From contig NC_056739.1 in the NCBI RefSeq assembly GCF_019279795.1, forward strand, positions 12,910,968-12,974,967: a stretch of 64,000 nucleotides of DNA. Reading direction: 5' to 3'. The notes beneath the pieces are model-generated. The model made no database searches and was not told the origin of the DNA. It was given only the letters and a program-made list of their open reading frames with translations. The stretch comes from Protopterus annectens (lineage: Eukaryota > Chordata > Ceratodontiformes > Protopteridae). Positions 50,930-61,496 of this stretch are shown here, one piece after another. How positions within the stretch are numbered: the stretch's first letter is position 1; the number at the start of each line of letters is the position of its first letter. A program made the position numbers and the translations under genes.

Positions 50930-53219
50930 GACTCCCTGGTGAAGGGGTATATGATCCTCAACTGCCTCCAGAAGTGGAGGATCTTTCAGGAGCACTGGTA
51001 GTATCTGTTAGAGAAAGTGTCTCTAGACCCTTGGCTTTACAAGTCTCCTCTGCTGGGCAGGCAGCGTCAAGTGTTAAAGTTCCCCCTTCTGCCCCTGGGG
51101 GGATCTATCTCCACATACATCTTGGAAGAGACACTGGGACTTTCTGAACCACCTTTTTTGGCCACCTTGTTGACTCCTAAAAAAGGTCCTTTGAGGAGTC
51201 GAAAAATGTATACCCACAACAGGCAGGGTTTTACCATCCTGCTCACATGTGGATAATGTGTTGTTAACCTTGAGGGCAAAAACATAACTTCTGTCATAAG
51301 GAGCATTGATGAAGGAAGACTTGAAGGGCTCTGTGAAATAACACATGCACATCAAAGCAGGTCTCCTAATGGAAATGTCTGAACCTGCCAACATCTTCAG
51401 CTGCATGTGAGATGAGCCTCATGGACAAATCTGAAATAGACACTAGGGTAGCCCACTGTGAGGCAACTGAGCTCTCTGCCTCTGAAGTAATGATCCCATT
51501 GAGGAATTTGGTTAAGTTCTTTAATCACATCCCTCTGGAGCGTGGTGAAGTCTGCCAAACAATTCAGTGACCAAAGTACAAAAGTTGCTGAAGCATATGC
51601 ATGCTTCCAAAATCTGTCCAGCTCCCTAGAATACCTGTTAGGAGGATGAACAGAGGAACTTTATTCTGCAAGTTCCTTTCTATGTCCAGTACTATGACCA
51701 AAGCATCAACTGGTACTCTTTTGCTCCAACATTCCATATCCTTGGGTGGTGCCAGTACCCTGCCTGGTCTCTTGGGGATCAGATGAATAGAATCAGGTTC
51801 CTTCCATGCCCATCAAGAGATCAAATCAATTAGCTCATCAGCAGGCAGAGTCACCCAGGAGGTAGATGAGTCAGCCGCAAAGACTTCCAGGAATACTGAT
51901 TCCTCTTGGTAAGGGTTGTCAGTAGGCCAAACACCCCTTTGCTTGAGGATCTCTAGTATGTCTGCATTGAAGACAGGTGGTGATCTTGGGGACCCTTCCC
52001 CCTCATCAAAATTAGTATTCTCCATGACAGACTCTTGAGGAGAATCTAAGTGCCTCCTTTTGCACTTTCTCTTCCAAGGAACTTCATCAGGATGTTCCAG
52101 AGTAGTGTCAAAAGATATTAATATATCCTGCTGGGTATCTTGGAGACTTTGGGCTGGCTGTCCCCATGGTGCAGGAAGTTGAGGCTCAAGACGCAAAGAC
52201 AAATGGGTCTGGGATGTAGGAGACAAGGAGTATAGATATCTCCTTTCTTCTGAAGCAGAGAAATCTCTCTCTGCAATACTTCAAAAGCAGAATGTTTTGG
52301 AGAGAAAGAGACCATTGGCTCTGAGAAGACATGCCTCTGGACCCGTCAGCTCCTTCAGATCTAAAGGTAAATCACTCAAAACAGGGGTCAGAGCCGAGCT
52401 GTCCAATGCAAAGACTCTGAGGGGTAGAGATGGCTCTGAAATGCTCGGAGCCAGTCCACTCAGAGATGGTATTAGCACAGAAGATACAACAATCTTCAGA
52501 TCTGATATGAATGGATCCAGGATTCTCTGATCCAACTCCTCTGAAACCAAAGGTCAGATTGTAGAAGGAGACAAAATACAAGGGGTAGATGCTGGGACAA
52601 CCTCCATTTGAATTTGTGTTGAGAGAAATTTCCTCATAATCCTGTCTACATCTGCTCTGGTCAGACTTCTGGAGGAATGAGAAGAAGCTATTGACGAATC
52701 CCTAGAATGGTGACACCTTTCTAAAAAAGGAGATGGGTGATGGGAAGATATCAGATCCAGGCTAGTGGGAGACTGGATCCAAGATGACTTATCCTTGTGC
52801 TTCTTCAGAGCCAAGGGGATCGGATCTGAAATTGTCATGATAGTTTTTGGATCTGAAGTAGATGGACTGGAGGATTTTGCCTTTAGATCCAAATGTTTTA
52901 AGATGTTTAGAGGTGGTTCCGAACTCAGAGCACAAGAACTTGAAGGGTCAGTGGAACGCTTTTTAGCCTATTTTTTATCATATTTCTTAATGGTTTGAGA
53001 CTCAGATCTTGTATCAGAGGATTTTGAAAGGAGTAATCCTCTCAAAATGAGTTTATTTCTCCAATCAATAAGGGACCTAGGTTTAAAGGCCTTACAAATA
53101 TCACAGGCAGAATCCAAATGAGCCACGCCTAAATAATAAACACACATATCTTGTGCATCCAATAATGGGGTTTTATGGTCACAGGCCTTACATATTTTTA
53201 AACCTGAATGGTTTCTCAA
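50930..53219 (-). pseudogene. D8 gag-like ORF1
   Basis: It starts at 53219 (MRNHSGLKICKACDHK) with the Cys/His cluster (CKACDHK...CVYYLGVAHLDSACDICKAF; one Cys of the CVYC pair is Tyr). Helix block SSRSLTRADVDRIMRKFL at 52554-52892. The linker carries nine RGATCY hexamers from 52358 to 53009. Acidic block NTNFDEGEGSPRSP at 51813-52226. The C-terminal domain and RGG-like tail are at 51067-51406 and are eroded. At least five frame changes. Confidence 0.8.
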
Positions 53220-53364
53220 TCATATCTTATAGAAAAAAGACTGAAAATAAATGGCTAATACATATATATTTTAAATTTTAAATAGTTAAGGAAAGTAAAG
53301 AAAAAATATTACTAATAATTGTAATCGAAGACACTACCTCAAAGTTATAAGGGAGAAAGAAGGG

Positions 53365-53411
53365 AAAAGGAAAATACCAAATATAGTATTTCAGAAATAC
53401 TTTAAAAAAAA
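53365..53411 (-). repeat. D8 leader hairpins
   Basis: AATAC 53373-53377 with GTATT 53386-53390. Alternatively GTATTT 53386-53391 with AAATAC 53395-53400 around TCAG. The two are mutually exclusive because they share the middle strand. Confidence 0.5.
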
Positions 53412-53424
53412 TAAATAAAAAGGG

Positions 53425-55690
53425 GATGATGACACATTTTTTGGCATTGAGCTTAAGGCCATGGTTCTGACACCAGTCATTGGTCTCAGTGAGGCCTTTC
53501 TGTAGGATGTCAACATCACTTGGGGAGTTAATAATGGCTCCCAACTTGCAATTGTCTGTGAACTTTGTCAGCCAGAGTCCCCTCGTGTTGGCCTGGACTT
53601 CTGAGAAGTAGATACCAAACAGGAGAGGACTGAGGACCGATCCCTGTGGGACTCCAATTGTGACTGGTCAGCAGTCTGTCTTGGAGTCAGCTACTTTCAC
53701 ACTGTGGGTTCTGTCTGTAAGCCAGTTTGCAACCCACCTAGTGATATAGGGGTTGACGCCTAGCTTAGTGAGTTTTTTATGATTCCTGAGTGGGGAATGG
53801 TATCAAAGGCCTTGACCAGATCAAGGTAGGCTGTACAAACCATCTTGCTCTGGTGACCAACTCAAAGTCAACCAAGTTGAGCAGGCATGATCTACCCTTC
53901 AAAAAAACAAACTGTGTGGGATCCAGAGTTTGGAGATTCCCTATATCCTTGTTTATTAGGTCCATGATGATGCGTTCCATAACTTTGCATAACAGACTTG
54001 TCAGGCTAATGGGACGATAGTTCCTAGGGTCTGTAGTCACTCCTCCTTTGTGGAGAGGGATGACTATAGCAGTGCGCCATTCAGTAGAGACAAAGCCTGA
54101 GGTGTGGCTGTGATTGAACAAGGCACACAGGTGAGGTGCAAGTTCACTCTGTAGTTCATGTAGAACACAGCCAGGGATACTGTTAGGTCCCATAAAAGCT
54201 GTATTCTTGGCCTTGGACAGTGCTGTTTTAACCTATGCAGCAATAATACCGGGTGCCTGGCAATCTACTAGTATTGTGATTGGTCCTTTTAGGGGGAAAT
54301 AGGGGGAAAGTTGGCAATGAATCTGTCGGCCAGTATATTGGCAATATCTGTTGGCTCGCTATAGGAGGTACCATTGTGCAGTAACTGAGAGCAAATCTGG
54401 GTATTGCCATGGAGTTTCTTTACATAATTATAGAAGGCTTTGTGGTTGTCTTTACTATCTGCTGCAATTCTGTTTCCATAACTAGCTTTACAGGATTTGA
54501 TGAGGGATCTCAACTTTTTGTTGAGGCTGATAAGGGAGTTTTTCCAATCTTGGGACTTCACTTTATTCCGCATCAGTTTCCTCCTTCTGTTGTAGAGTTT
54601 GTTTATGGCAGGGGGCCACCAGATTGGCTTCTTTTTTTTGGAGGAGAGCGTCTTGGTTCTACTGGGTATGGCGAGATCATGCATTTGTGTACGTGTTTGT
54701 ACAATGCATTGGTGTATGATTCGGCAGTCATGCAACTATTCTCCATTTGCATGGGTGCCGTGAAGTTAGCCACCTCTATTTTTAGGAGCCCAAAGTTAGC
54801 TTTGGAGAAGTTTTTCATGGTGGTTACCTTTGTGGGGGGGTGCGGATTTCTAAGGTGATTAGTTTGTGGTCGGATCTAACCAGGGAGTAGTTGACTATTG
54901 GTGTAGAGCAACGTTCGCCCATGTTAGTAATGGCCAGGTCAAGGATGTTGCTACCTCTAGTGGAAGTAAGAACGAGCTGGTCCAGGGCATTGGAATTAAT
55001 GAATTCCAGGAAACAATGGGAAAGTAATTTTCCCAGTTAATGGAGGGGTAGTTGAAGTCGCCCAGTATGAGTGTGTTAGGTTGGACCCTATTATTCTCCA
55101 GAGTGCTTAGGAACATGGAGTGTGAGTCTTGGGACACGGTTAGGGATCTATAACAGGCTACAACCTGAATCTCTGTCTTACCCAACGTTAGCTATACCTG
55201 AAGTATCTCTGATACGTTACATTGGGTTACCAGTCTGGAGGTGTGCACATCCTTAATGAATATGGAAACATCATTGCCTTTGGAGCTTTGGTCCATGTTC
55301 TGGGGCCGAAAGGTGTGGAATGAGTTATAGCCTGGTAGTGCAGGGGTGCTTTCTGCTACCTCGAACCAGGTCTCTGTTACAGCACAAATGTCAATGTTCT
55401 CCAGGAGTGCTTTGAGTGAGTGCATTTTGAGAATCAGAATTCTAGCATTGAGCAGCATGACCCTCAGACTGCATTTGTTTGTAGCTGATGCAGTGGTGAT
55501 TTGGTCTTTGGAACACTGCCTATAAAAGGCACTATAGCGGTGGCAAGAGCCTTGGACAGTTTCTGGAAGCCCAGGGATGACAGATGCAGGCCATCTCTGG
55601 CAAAGCATCGAGGTCTGTCAATCATGTCATCCCAGGCAGACAGATACTGGATCCCCTTAGAATGACACCAGAAACTTAGCCAACTGTTGA
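53425..55690 (-). mobile_element. CR1-type LINE piece lacking its 3' end
   Basis: On the minus strand it matches the plus LINE from 20462 (end of ORF1) to about 22728 (RT region ...KLNAKKC). Endonuclease at 54895-55608 (LNARILILKMHSLKALL; ILGDFNYPSINWENY) and RT parts at 53777-54193 (YRPISLTSLLCKVMERIIMD) and 54289-54735. It is truncated at both ends. The 3' end runs into the D8 leader, and the 5' end abuts D9. Confidence 0.85.
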
Positions 55691-55693
55691 AAT

Positions 55694-55800
55694 AAAGAAG
55701 TTATGTACTCACCATAATGTTCCATGTTTGTTGTCCTTGATCTCTTTGATCAAGATTTGATTTCCATCTTTGACTGAAAATTTGATGTTTGTTGTCTTGA
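55694..55800 (-). repeat. D9 compressed right end and ICR remnant
   Basis: 55694-55745 is an ITR tip (CCATGTTTGTTGTCCTTGAT). 55783-55808 resembles the second half of an ICR (GATGTTTGTTGTCTTGATCT). The 38-nt middle contains TTTGATCAAGATTTGATTTC. The total is far shorter than in the other elements. Confidence 0.55.
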
Positions 55801-55804
55801 TCTT

Positions 55805-56200
55805 GAGGGTGAAATAGCTGCTGCATTTGGTATTGATGGAGGTGGCAAAAAAGGTCGCAGCAAGGCTGCCCCCACTTCTGAAAAATTTGGTTCACAATAT
55901 CCTCCTTCCGAGACCACTCGTGAGGCATCAGGATAGCCCTGCTTAGCTTGTCTGCTATCACGTTGGATTTCCCCAGAATGTGCATCGCAATCAGAAAGCG
56001 TTGGGAAGACATTGCCCACTGCCATATTCTTAGAACCTCTCGACACCTTGCTTGTTGATGTAGCACACTACTGACATGTTGTCTGGTTGAACTGCAATTG
56101 TTCCTGTAGGTAGAGAGCCCTGTAGTGCTTGCAACACCAGGAGCACCGCTCTCATCTCTAGGATGTTGATGTGCAAGTGGTACTCATGTTGTTGCCAAGT
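55805..56200 (-). pseudogene. D9 RNase H C-terminal part
   Basis: Frame 55701-56066 has HILGKSNVIADKLSRAIL and a CCDLF segment; the SDN region near 56080-56100 is in another frame. The reading ends where the compressed ICR begins, which shows that the YR gene and the end of RNase H were deleted. Confidence 0.8.
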
Positions 56201-56203
56201 TCC

Positions 56204-57250
56204 TTAAACAGTCTGTCCCAGATAATGCTTCCCCCACCGTATATGGGAAGTGTCCATGGTCACTGTGGCTACTGGTTGGGGGAGGATGAACAGTCTGCCT
56301 ATCGTCACCTGAGTAGACTGAAGCCACCATTTTAGGTCCTTCTTGTAGGTCTCCATGATGAGCATTTTGTGTGACATAGGTAGATCTTGCATGGACCATT
56401 GAGCAAATAGCAGCCACTGTAGTATCCTCATGTGGAAGCTCGCCAAGGGAACTAGTGTTATTGCTGCCACCTTTGAGCCCAGAACTTTGAGAACAAATCT
56501 TGTCTGAATCTTTTTTCTATTGATTAAGATTGAAACCTGATGTCGAATGGTAGACACCCTCTCCTGAGGCAATTTTGCTATCATGTCTCTTGTATCTAAA
56601 TCTGCCCCCACAAATGTAATATATAGACAGGTAAACAAGGCAGACTTTTCATAGTTTATAATGATGCCTAGCTGTGAGCAGAGGTGAACTGTGGTGTCCC
56701 TTGCCTTGGTTAGCCGATGCTTGGTGGGGGCAATAAGGAGCCAGTCATCTAAATATGGAAACACCCAGAATCCAAGACACCTCAGATGAGCCATGACTAC
56801 TGCCATGCATTTTCTGAACACCCTGGGGGCTGTGGTGAGACCAAAGGGTGGAGCTCTGAACTGGTAGTGACTGGCTCCCAGCCGGAACCGTAGATATCTC
56901 CTGGATCACCTGTCCATCTTGATATGGTAGTATGCATCCTGGAGATCAATGGAGCACAACCAATTGTCCTTTCCCAAAAAAGGAGAGGTATGGATTACAG
57001 TGTCACCATCCGGAACTTTGTCTTCTTGAAAGACTTGTTGCGTCTGCTGAGATCCAAAATGGGCCTCCAGTCCTCTGTTTTTTTTTGGAAGTAAAAAGAA
57101 CCTTGAGTAAGTTTCAGATCTGATTTGGTCTGCGGGGACTTCTAAGATTACTTGTTTTTCTAGTAACCTTTGAAATTCTAGGGTTGCTTCTTCCCTTAGT
57201 TTGGCTGGCACATCTGGGATGGATTTTTGTTTTCTGGGAAGAGGTGGCAT
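56204..57250 (-). pseudogene. D9 reverse transcriptase
   Basis: 56906-57250 has the fingers, with a frameshift after FFLLPKKNRG, and SIDLQDAYYHIKMD intact. 56204-56821 has FRKCMAVVMAHLRCLGFWVF, YLDDWLLIAP intact, the connection region and RNase H start TVTMDTSHIRWG. Catalytic Asp residues are preserved, although frames are broken at three points. Confidence 0.85.
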
Positions 57251-57379
57251 GGAGAAAGGAATACTGTATCCCTGGATATTACCAACTGTACCAATGTGCC
57301 TTTTGTGAAACTTTGCCAGGCTTATGGATACAGTGACAATCTGCCCCTGACTGCCTCCAGAGGTGGACAGGTGGGCTTC

Positions 57380-59662
57380 CTTTCAGGAGCACTGGAAGGG
57401 CCTACCAGAAAATGTTAACTCTGTCACCCTGACTCTGCAGACCCCCTCTGCCATGAGGGCGATGTCTCCCATTTCCCCCCTCTGCCCCTGGGGGAAAAGT
57501 CACCATATGCATCAGGTGAAGCTCCCTGGGATTTCCAGAACCACATTTTCTCGCCATTTTGACCTTTGGGATAAGGTCTAGTAGGCATGGAGAAACGTAT
57601 TCCCATGGTAGACAGAGTTTTGCCATCTTGCTCGCACCTTGTGAGAGTCTCTTTTACCTTGGGCCCGAACAATGATGAGCCATCAAAATGGAGCGTTGGT
57701 AAAGGAGGGCTTGAAGGGGTCCATGAACTGACAAAAGGCACTTCCAGGAATGTCTCCATAAGCCAACTCATGTGCCTGCTGCCCTGCTCGCTCCATTGGC
57801 TGCGTAGGAGATAAGCCACATGGAGGAGTTAACTACAGAAGATAAGGTAGCAAGCTGAGAAGCAGCTCTGTCTGTAGCTCCCGCAGCTGTAGGATCCTGT
57901 AGGGTATCTCCTAGCTCTTTCAGGAGATCCCTCTAGAGATGAGTAAAATGAGATATATAGTTGAGTGACCTAAGGGTAAAGGCCGCTGAAGAAAAGACAT
58001 GCTTCCTGTATCTGTCCATCATACGGGACTACTTGTTCACCGGATGGATAGAAGAAGAAGTTTCTGCTAATTCCTTCTTTGTGGCTGCCGCAACCACAAT
58101 AGCATCAACTGGCATGCCCTTAGTCAGGAATGGTTTGTCATCCAGTGCAGTAATAAACTTATTGGGCCTCTGCGGAACTGGTTCCATAGATTCTGGGGAG
58201 CTCCACTCCTTTTGACTTACTACACCTAGCAGCAGGTCGAAGAGCGGAGACGCCCAAGAGGTGGAGGGAACCGAATGCATCCAGGCACATGCACTCATCT
58301 TCAGAAGGGGAAAGGGATTTCCAGCCACCCCTCTGCTTAAGGATTTCCAGGATGTCTGAAAAAGAGACATCCTCAGAGCCGGACCGTGGGGACCCTTCTG
58401 AGTCCTTCAAGTCTGTCTCCAATGTCAGGGACTCAGGGGAGTCCAAATGCTTCCTCTTACAAGTCCTCTTCCGAGGGACCTCCTACGAGGGGGTGCTCTG
58501 GAGAGGTTTTGGAAGGGGAGGGTTGCCTGAAAGGGCGTCCTGGGGAATTGGTTCATTACGCCTGGGGAGGAGGGGTGGTTCAAAGGTGGACACTGGCCCG
58601 GAAGGGGAAGGAGCAACTGGAGCCAAGGGTAGAGCAGTCTGAGAGGACAGCACACTCCTCATCACCTTGAAGCCACCACGATTCCAGCCCAATAGAGTCT
58701 CCAGCTCCGAAGAGCCAGGAGATCTCCTCTGAACCGAGGGTGATGGCTCCGAGGATGATGTAGGCGCCGAACTCACCTGCGCCAAAGCTCCGAGTGGGAG
58801 AGTAGGATCCGACAAGGGTCCATTCTCGCTCTTCCCCCAGAGCTGAGGAAGGAGTGTTGGCCCCTAGATCCCTCGAGAGAAGGTGGTATCGACAGGATTG
58901 GAGCTGATGTGGGACCTGAGAGACCTGGGGTTTTCGGATCCAACGGTTCCATCACAATGACCTCCATGCACTCTGGCTCCAAACTCAGGTGAGTCGAAGG
59001 AGGAATCAGCAACAAAGTAGGTTGGACAGTTGGCTCAACTTCCATATGGGCTGGGCTCAATAAAATTTTAGCCAAGGCCGGTGTTCTGAGTAGCCTTTTC
59101 ACCACCATCTTCACATCGTCATCCAAAAGGCTCCGGGATGATCGAGAGGAATGGGTGGACGATTGGTGTCTGCCTGCCACAGACTGGAGAAGTGGGGGCT
59201 GTGGTACAGAATCCACCGGTTCCAAGCACAGAGACCTAGACATTTTATGGCTCCTAGACAGTTCTGAAGATGCTGATGGAACCGAAGGAGATAAAGCCTT
59301 GTCTCGCCTGATAGCTACTGGATCTGATGAACTTGACGGTTTGTCTTTGCCCTTCGATGGTTCCAAGGCCGGAGCCGACAAAGATGCCAATCTGGAGGGT
59401 CCGTCAGATTTTCCAGCCTGATTCCCTTCCTTTGATGCCTCAAAAGGCCCTTTCAATAACCCTCTCAAGATTAGCTTGTTCTTGCACTCCTGCAGGACTC
59501 TAGAGATAAAACCATGACAAATGGAAAACAGTCCTGCAGGTGAACAGCTCCCAAACAGTATACACAGCGAGTATGTTCATCGGTTAGAGACATCTTTTGG
59601 GTGCAGGAATCACACTTCCTGAATCCAGAAGGCTTGGATTCTTTCAAAGCTTCCTTAGACAT
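57380..59662 (-). pseudogene. D9 gag-like ORF1
   Basis: It starts at 59662 (MSKEALKESKPSGFRKCDSC) with Cys/His cluster CDSCTQK...HTRCVYCLG, then a frameshift. The linker and helix block SSRSLLDDDVKMVVKRLL are at 58773-59468. Acidic block (ETDLKDSEGSPRSG) is at 58159-58446. The C-terminal domain is at 57424-57819 (DGSSLFGPKVKETLTRCEQDGK). Closest to D6 gag. About five frame breaks. Confidence 0.8.
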
Positions 59663-59799
59663 ATTTACTACAAAATACAACAGCAATATACTATAACTGA
59701 GATAACAGAATGGAAAGAAACACTCAGCCAAAAAAACAGACAGCAAAACTTTATTTTTTGGAAAGGGAAAGAAGCAGAAGGAGGAGAGTCTCTAAGTCA

Positions 59800-59915
59800 A
59801 ACAATAACTCCTCCAACTGAGGAGATCCCTCTAACTTAAACAGCTAAGGTAAAGCCCTCTAAAGAAAACGGGCTGAAAGTGTAGGACAAATCTTCTAACT
59901 TAAACAGATTCACAA
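59800..59915 (-). repeat. D9 leader hairpin array
   Basis: CTCC 59808-59811 with GGAG 59821-59824; AGCCC 59853-59857 with GGGCT 59870-59874; AATCT 59889-59893 with AGATT 59906-59910. Loops are TCTAACTTAAAC-like, as in the D2 array, although the stems differ. Confidence 0.65.
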
Positions 59916-59939
59916 GTTAGAAAGAAGAGTAAGGGTAGG

Positions 59940-61496
59940 CCTGACAGATAAAGAAACAACGGCCTCAACAATAAACAGCAACTAAGAAGGAAGTAGATAG
60001 AGGGATAGACAAACACCAGATTCTGAAAAAAATGTATCTCTTTCTTTTCTGAAAAAATGTCAAGCAGAGATCTTTATTTCACCACTGAAGAAAATGTCCA
60101 AAAGTAGACCAGACAAACTCCGTACTGCTGTATCTGTTATTCTTTATTTGTCTCAGAGCAAATTCTTGCCAAACAATTAATTCTGTCAGAGCTATTTCAA
60201 TTCTATTATAACACAGCTAGACAGATGAATAGACTAAGGCACACTTAGTCTAAGACGTCGCCACTGAATGAAACATGCTGTCCAGTTTATATACTCTTTT
60301 CAACCAGTTATTTTTAATGTCCTTGTGACTTGTTCTTCTGGTTTCTGTCTGTGTCATGAAAAAGTCCATGGTTATTTCATGCCCTTTTTCAGTCCTTGCT
60401 GTATCTAAAGACTTCACAAAAGTTTCTCCATGTCATCTTTGCGTCACTTGACCTGTCTGTATTTTATTTATTTATTTCTGCATCTAAAAGCCAAGAAAGT
60501 CAACTTCCTTTTCTTCTATAACAGGATGCATTTACAGTAATGCCCACAGCTATATGTTATTAATATCTAAGCTGAACATAACTGTTCTTGCAAAGCAAGC
60601 ATATTATTTTGAAAACTGTTGTTTGGCCTTGCACATTTCCTTTCACTGTATACACAGTATATTGGGGAAAAGCATTTTAATTTACACAATATCTATCAAT
60701 TCCCACTTTTTTTTATTTAAGACCCATGAAAATTGTAAGACAATTTACAACAAAATATGATCTTTAGTACTTTGAATCCCTTGGTCTGTTGCAACATACG
60801 AATCCCTTGCATTCAATGGTATTTTTTTATACAATGTTACATTACCAACGGCTGTTACTTGATTAATACTTTTATTAACACAAATCTTATAATGATGATA
60901 AGAGCAATTACTGCGGAAATTGTAGTACCCCACCATAGACACATAGCTGTTATTACTTATTTATTTTTAACTGCATTTATGCTTCCTTAAGCAAGTTGTC
61001 AGTCTTGCAGTTACACACAAGCATTTCAAAATCTTGTCAAGTTAACCCTTGTTTTACAAGGCAAAACCTTGTATTTGAGGAAAATGTGATCTTTTGTACT
61101 TAATAGCCTTTCTTCAATGTTAACAACAGTTACTTGTTTGGCAGTTTTATAACACATCTCCTATGTTATATCTGAGATAGCTCCATAAGTTGCATTTGCT
61201 ATCAACTTTGTAACTTTTCATATTGCCTTAGTGGCACTATACCAGTGAAAAATTCAGTATCTGAAATAACACCATTTCCTATGTCCAGCTGTTTTAAAAT
61301 CTTTTCCTATTTTTTTTTTTTATCATGAACTCCCTCTTTTTCTGGTGATTTTTTACCATGTCCTCTGGTAATGTGTGAGTAATTTTCATTATTGGAACTG
61401 CATACTCTATGCAACAGGATTTCTTCTCTTTCATTTCTTCCTTAAAAGAAGTATTATGTGTTAACTCTCATGCTGTTTTTATTTTATACTCAAGTT
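59940..61496. other. Unassigned AT-rich sequence
   Basis: No ORF above chance, no convincing ITR and no known repeat end were recognised. It contains homopolymer T runs near 60710 and 61312, and the partly related pair GATCTTTAGTACTTTGAATC (60761) and GATCTTTTGTACTTAATAGC (61090). It could be old repeat or unique host DNA. Confidence 0.4.

Larger units (their letters stand above)
46790..53410 (-). mobile_element. DIRS element D8, left ITR missing
   Basis: A right end GTTATG-TACTCAC-CATAAC, ICR, YR, RT-RNase H (split by a LINE fragment) and gag with leader hairpins. The left ITR expected after 53410 is absent, because the leader runs directly into LINE sequence at 53425. All frames are heavily broken. 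It interrupts D7 at 46790. Confidence 0.85.
55694..59940 (-). mobile_element. DIRS element D9, YR gene deleted
   Basis: The right end GTTATG-TACTCAC-CATAAT is followed within 110 bp by RNase H sequence, so almost the whole ITR, ICR and YR gene are gone. RT and gag are D6-like. The left ITR is not recognisable after the leader hairpins (59808-59910). A deletion derivative that could not move by itself. Confidence 0.8.

Noticed and set aside
1148-59940. Endogenous retrovirus or Ty3/gypsy interpretation of the RT-RNase H genes
   Set aside because: No direct LTRs, no aspartic protease, no DDE integrase and no env. Instead there are inverted terminal repeats, ICRs and a tyrosine recombinase, which define DIRS elements.
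60120-61490. Possible solo LTR or host regulatory region
   Set aside because: No matching ends, target duplication, promoter or coding match could be seen. I leave it unassigned.
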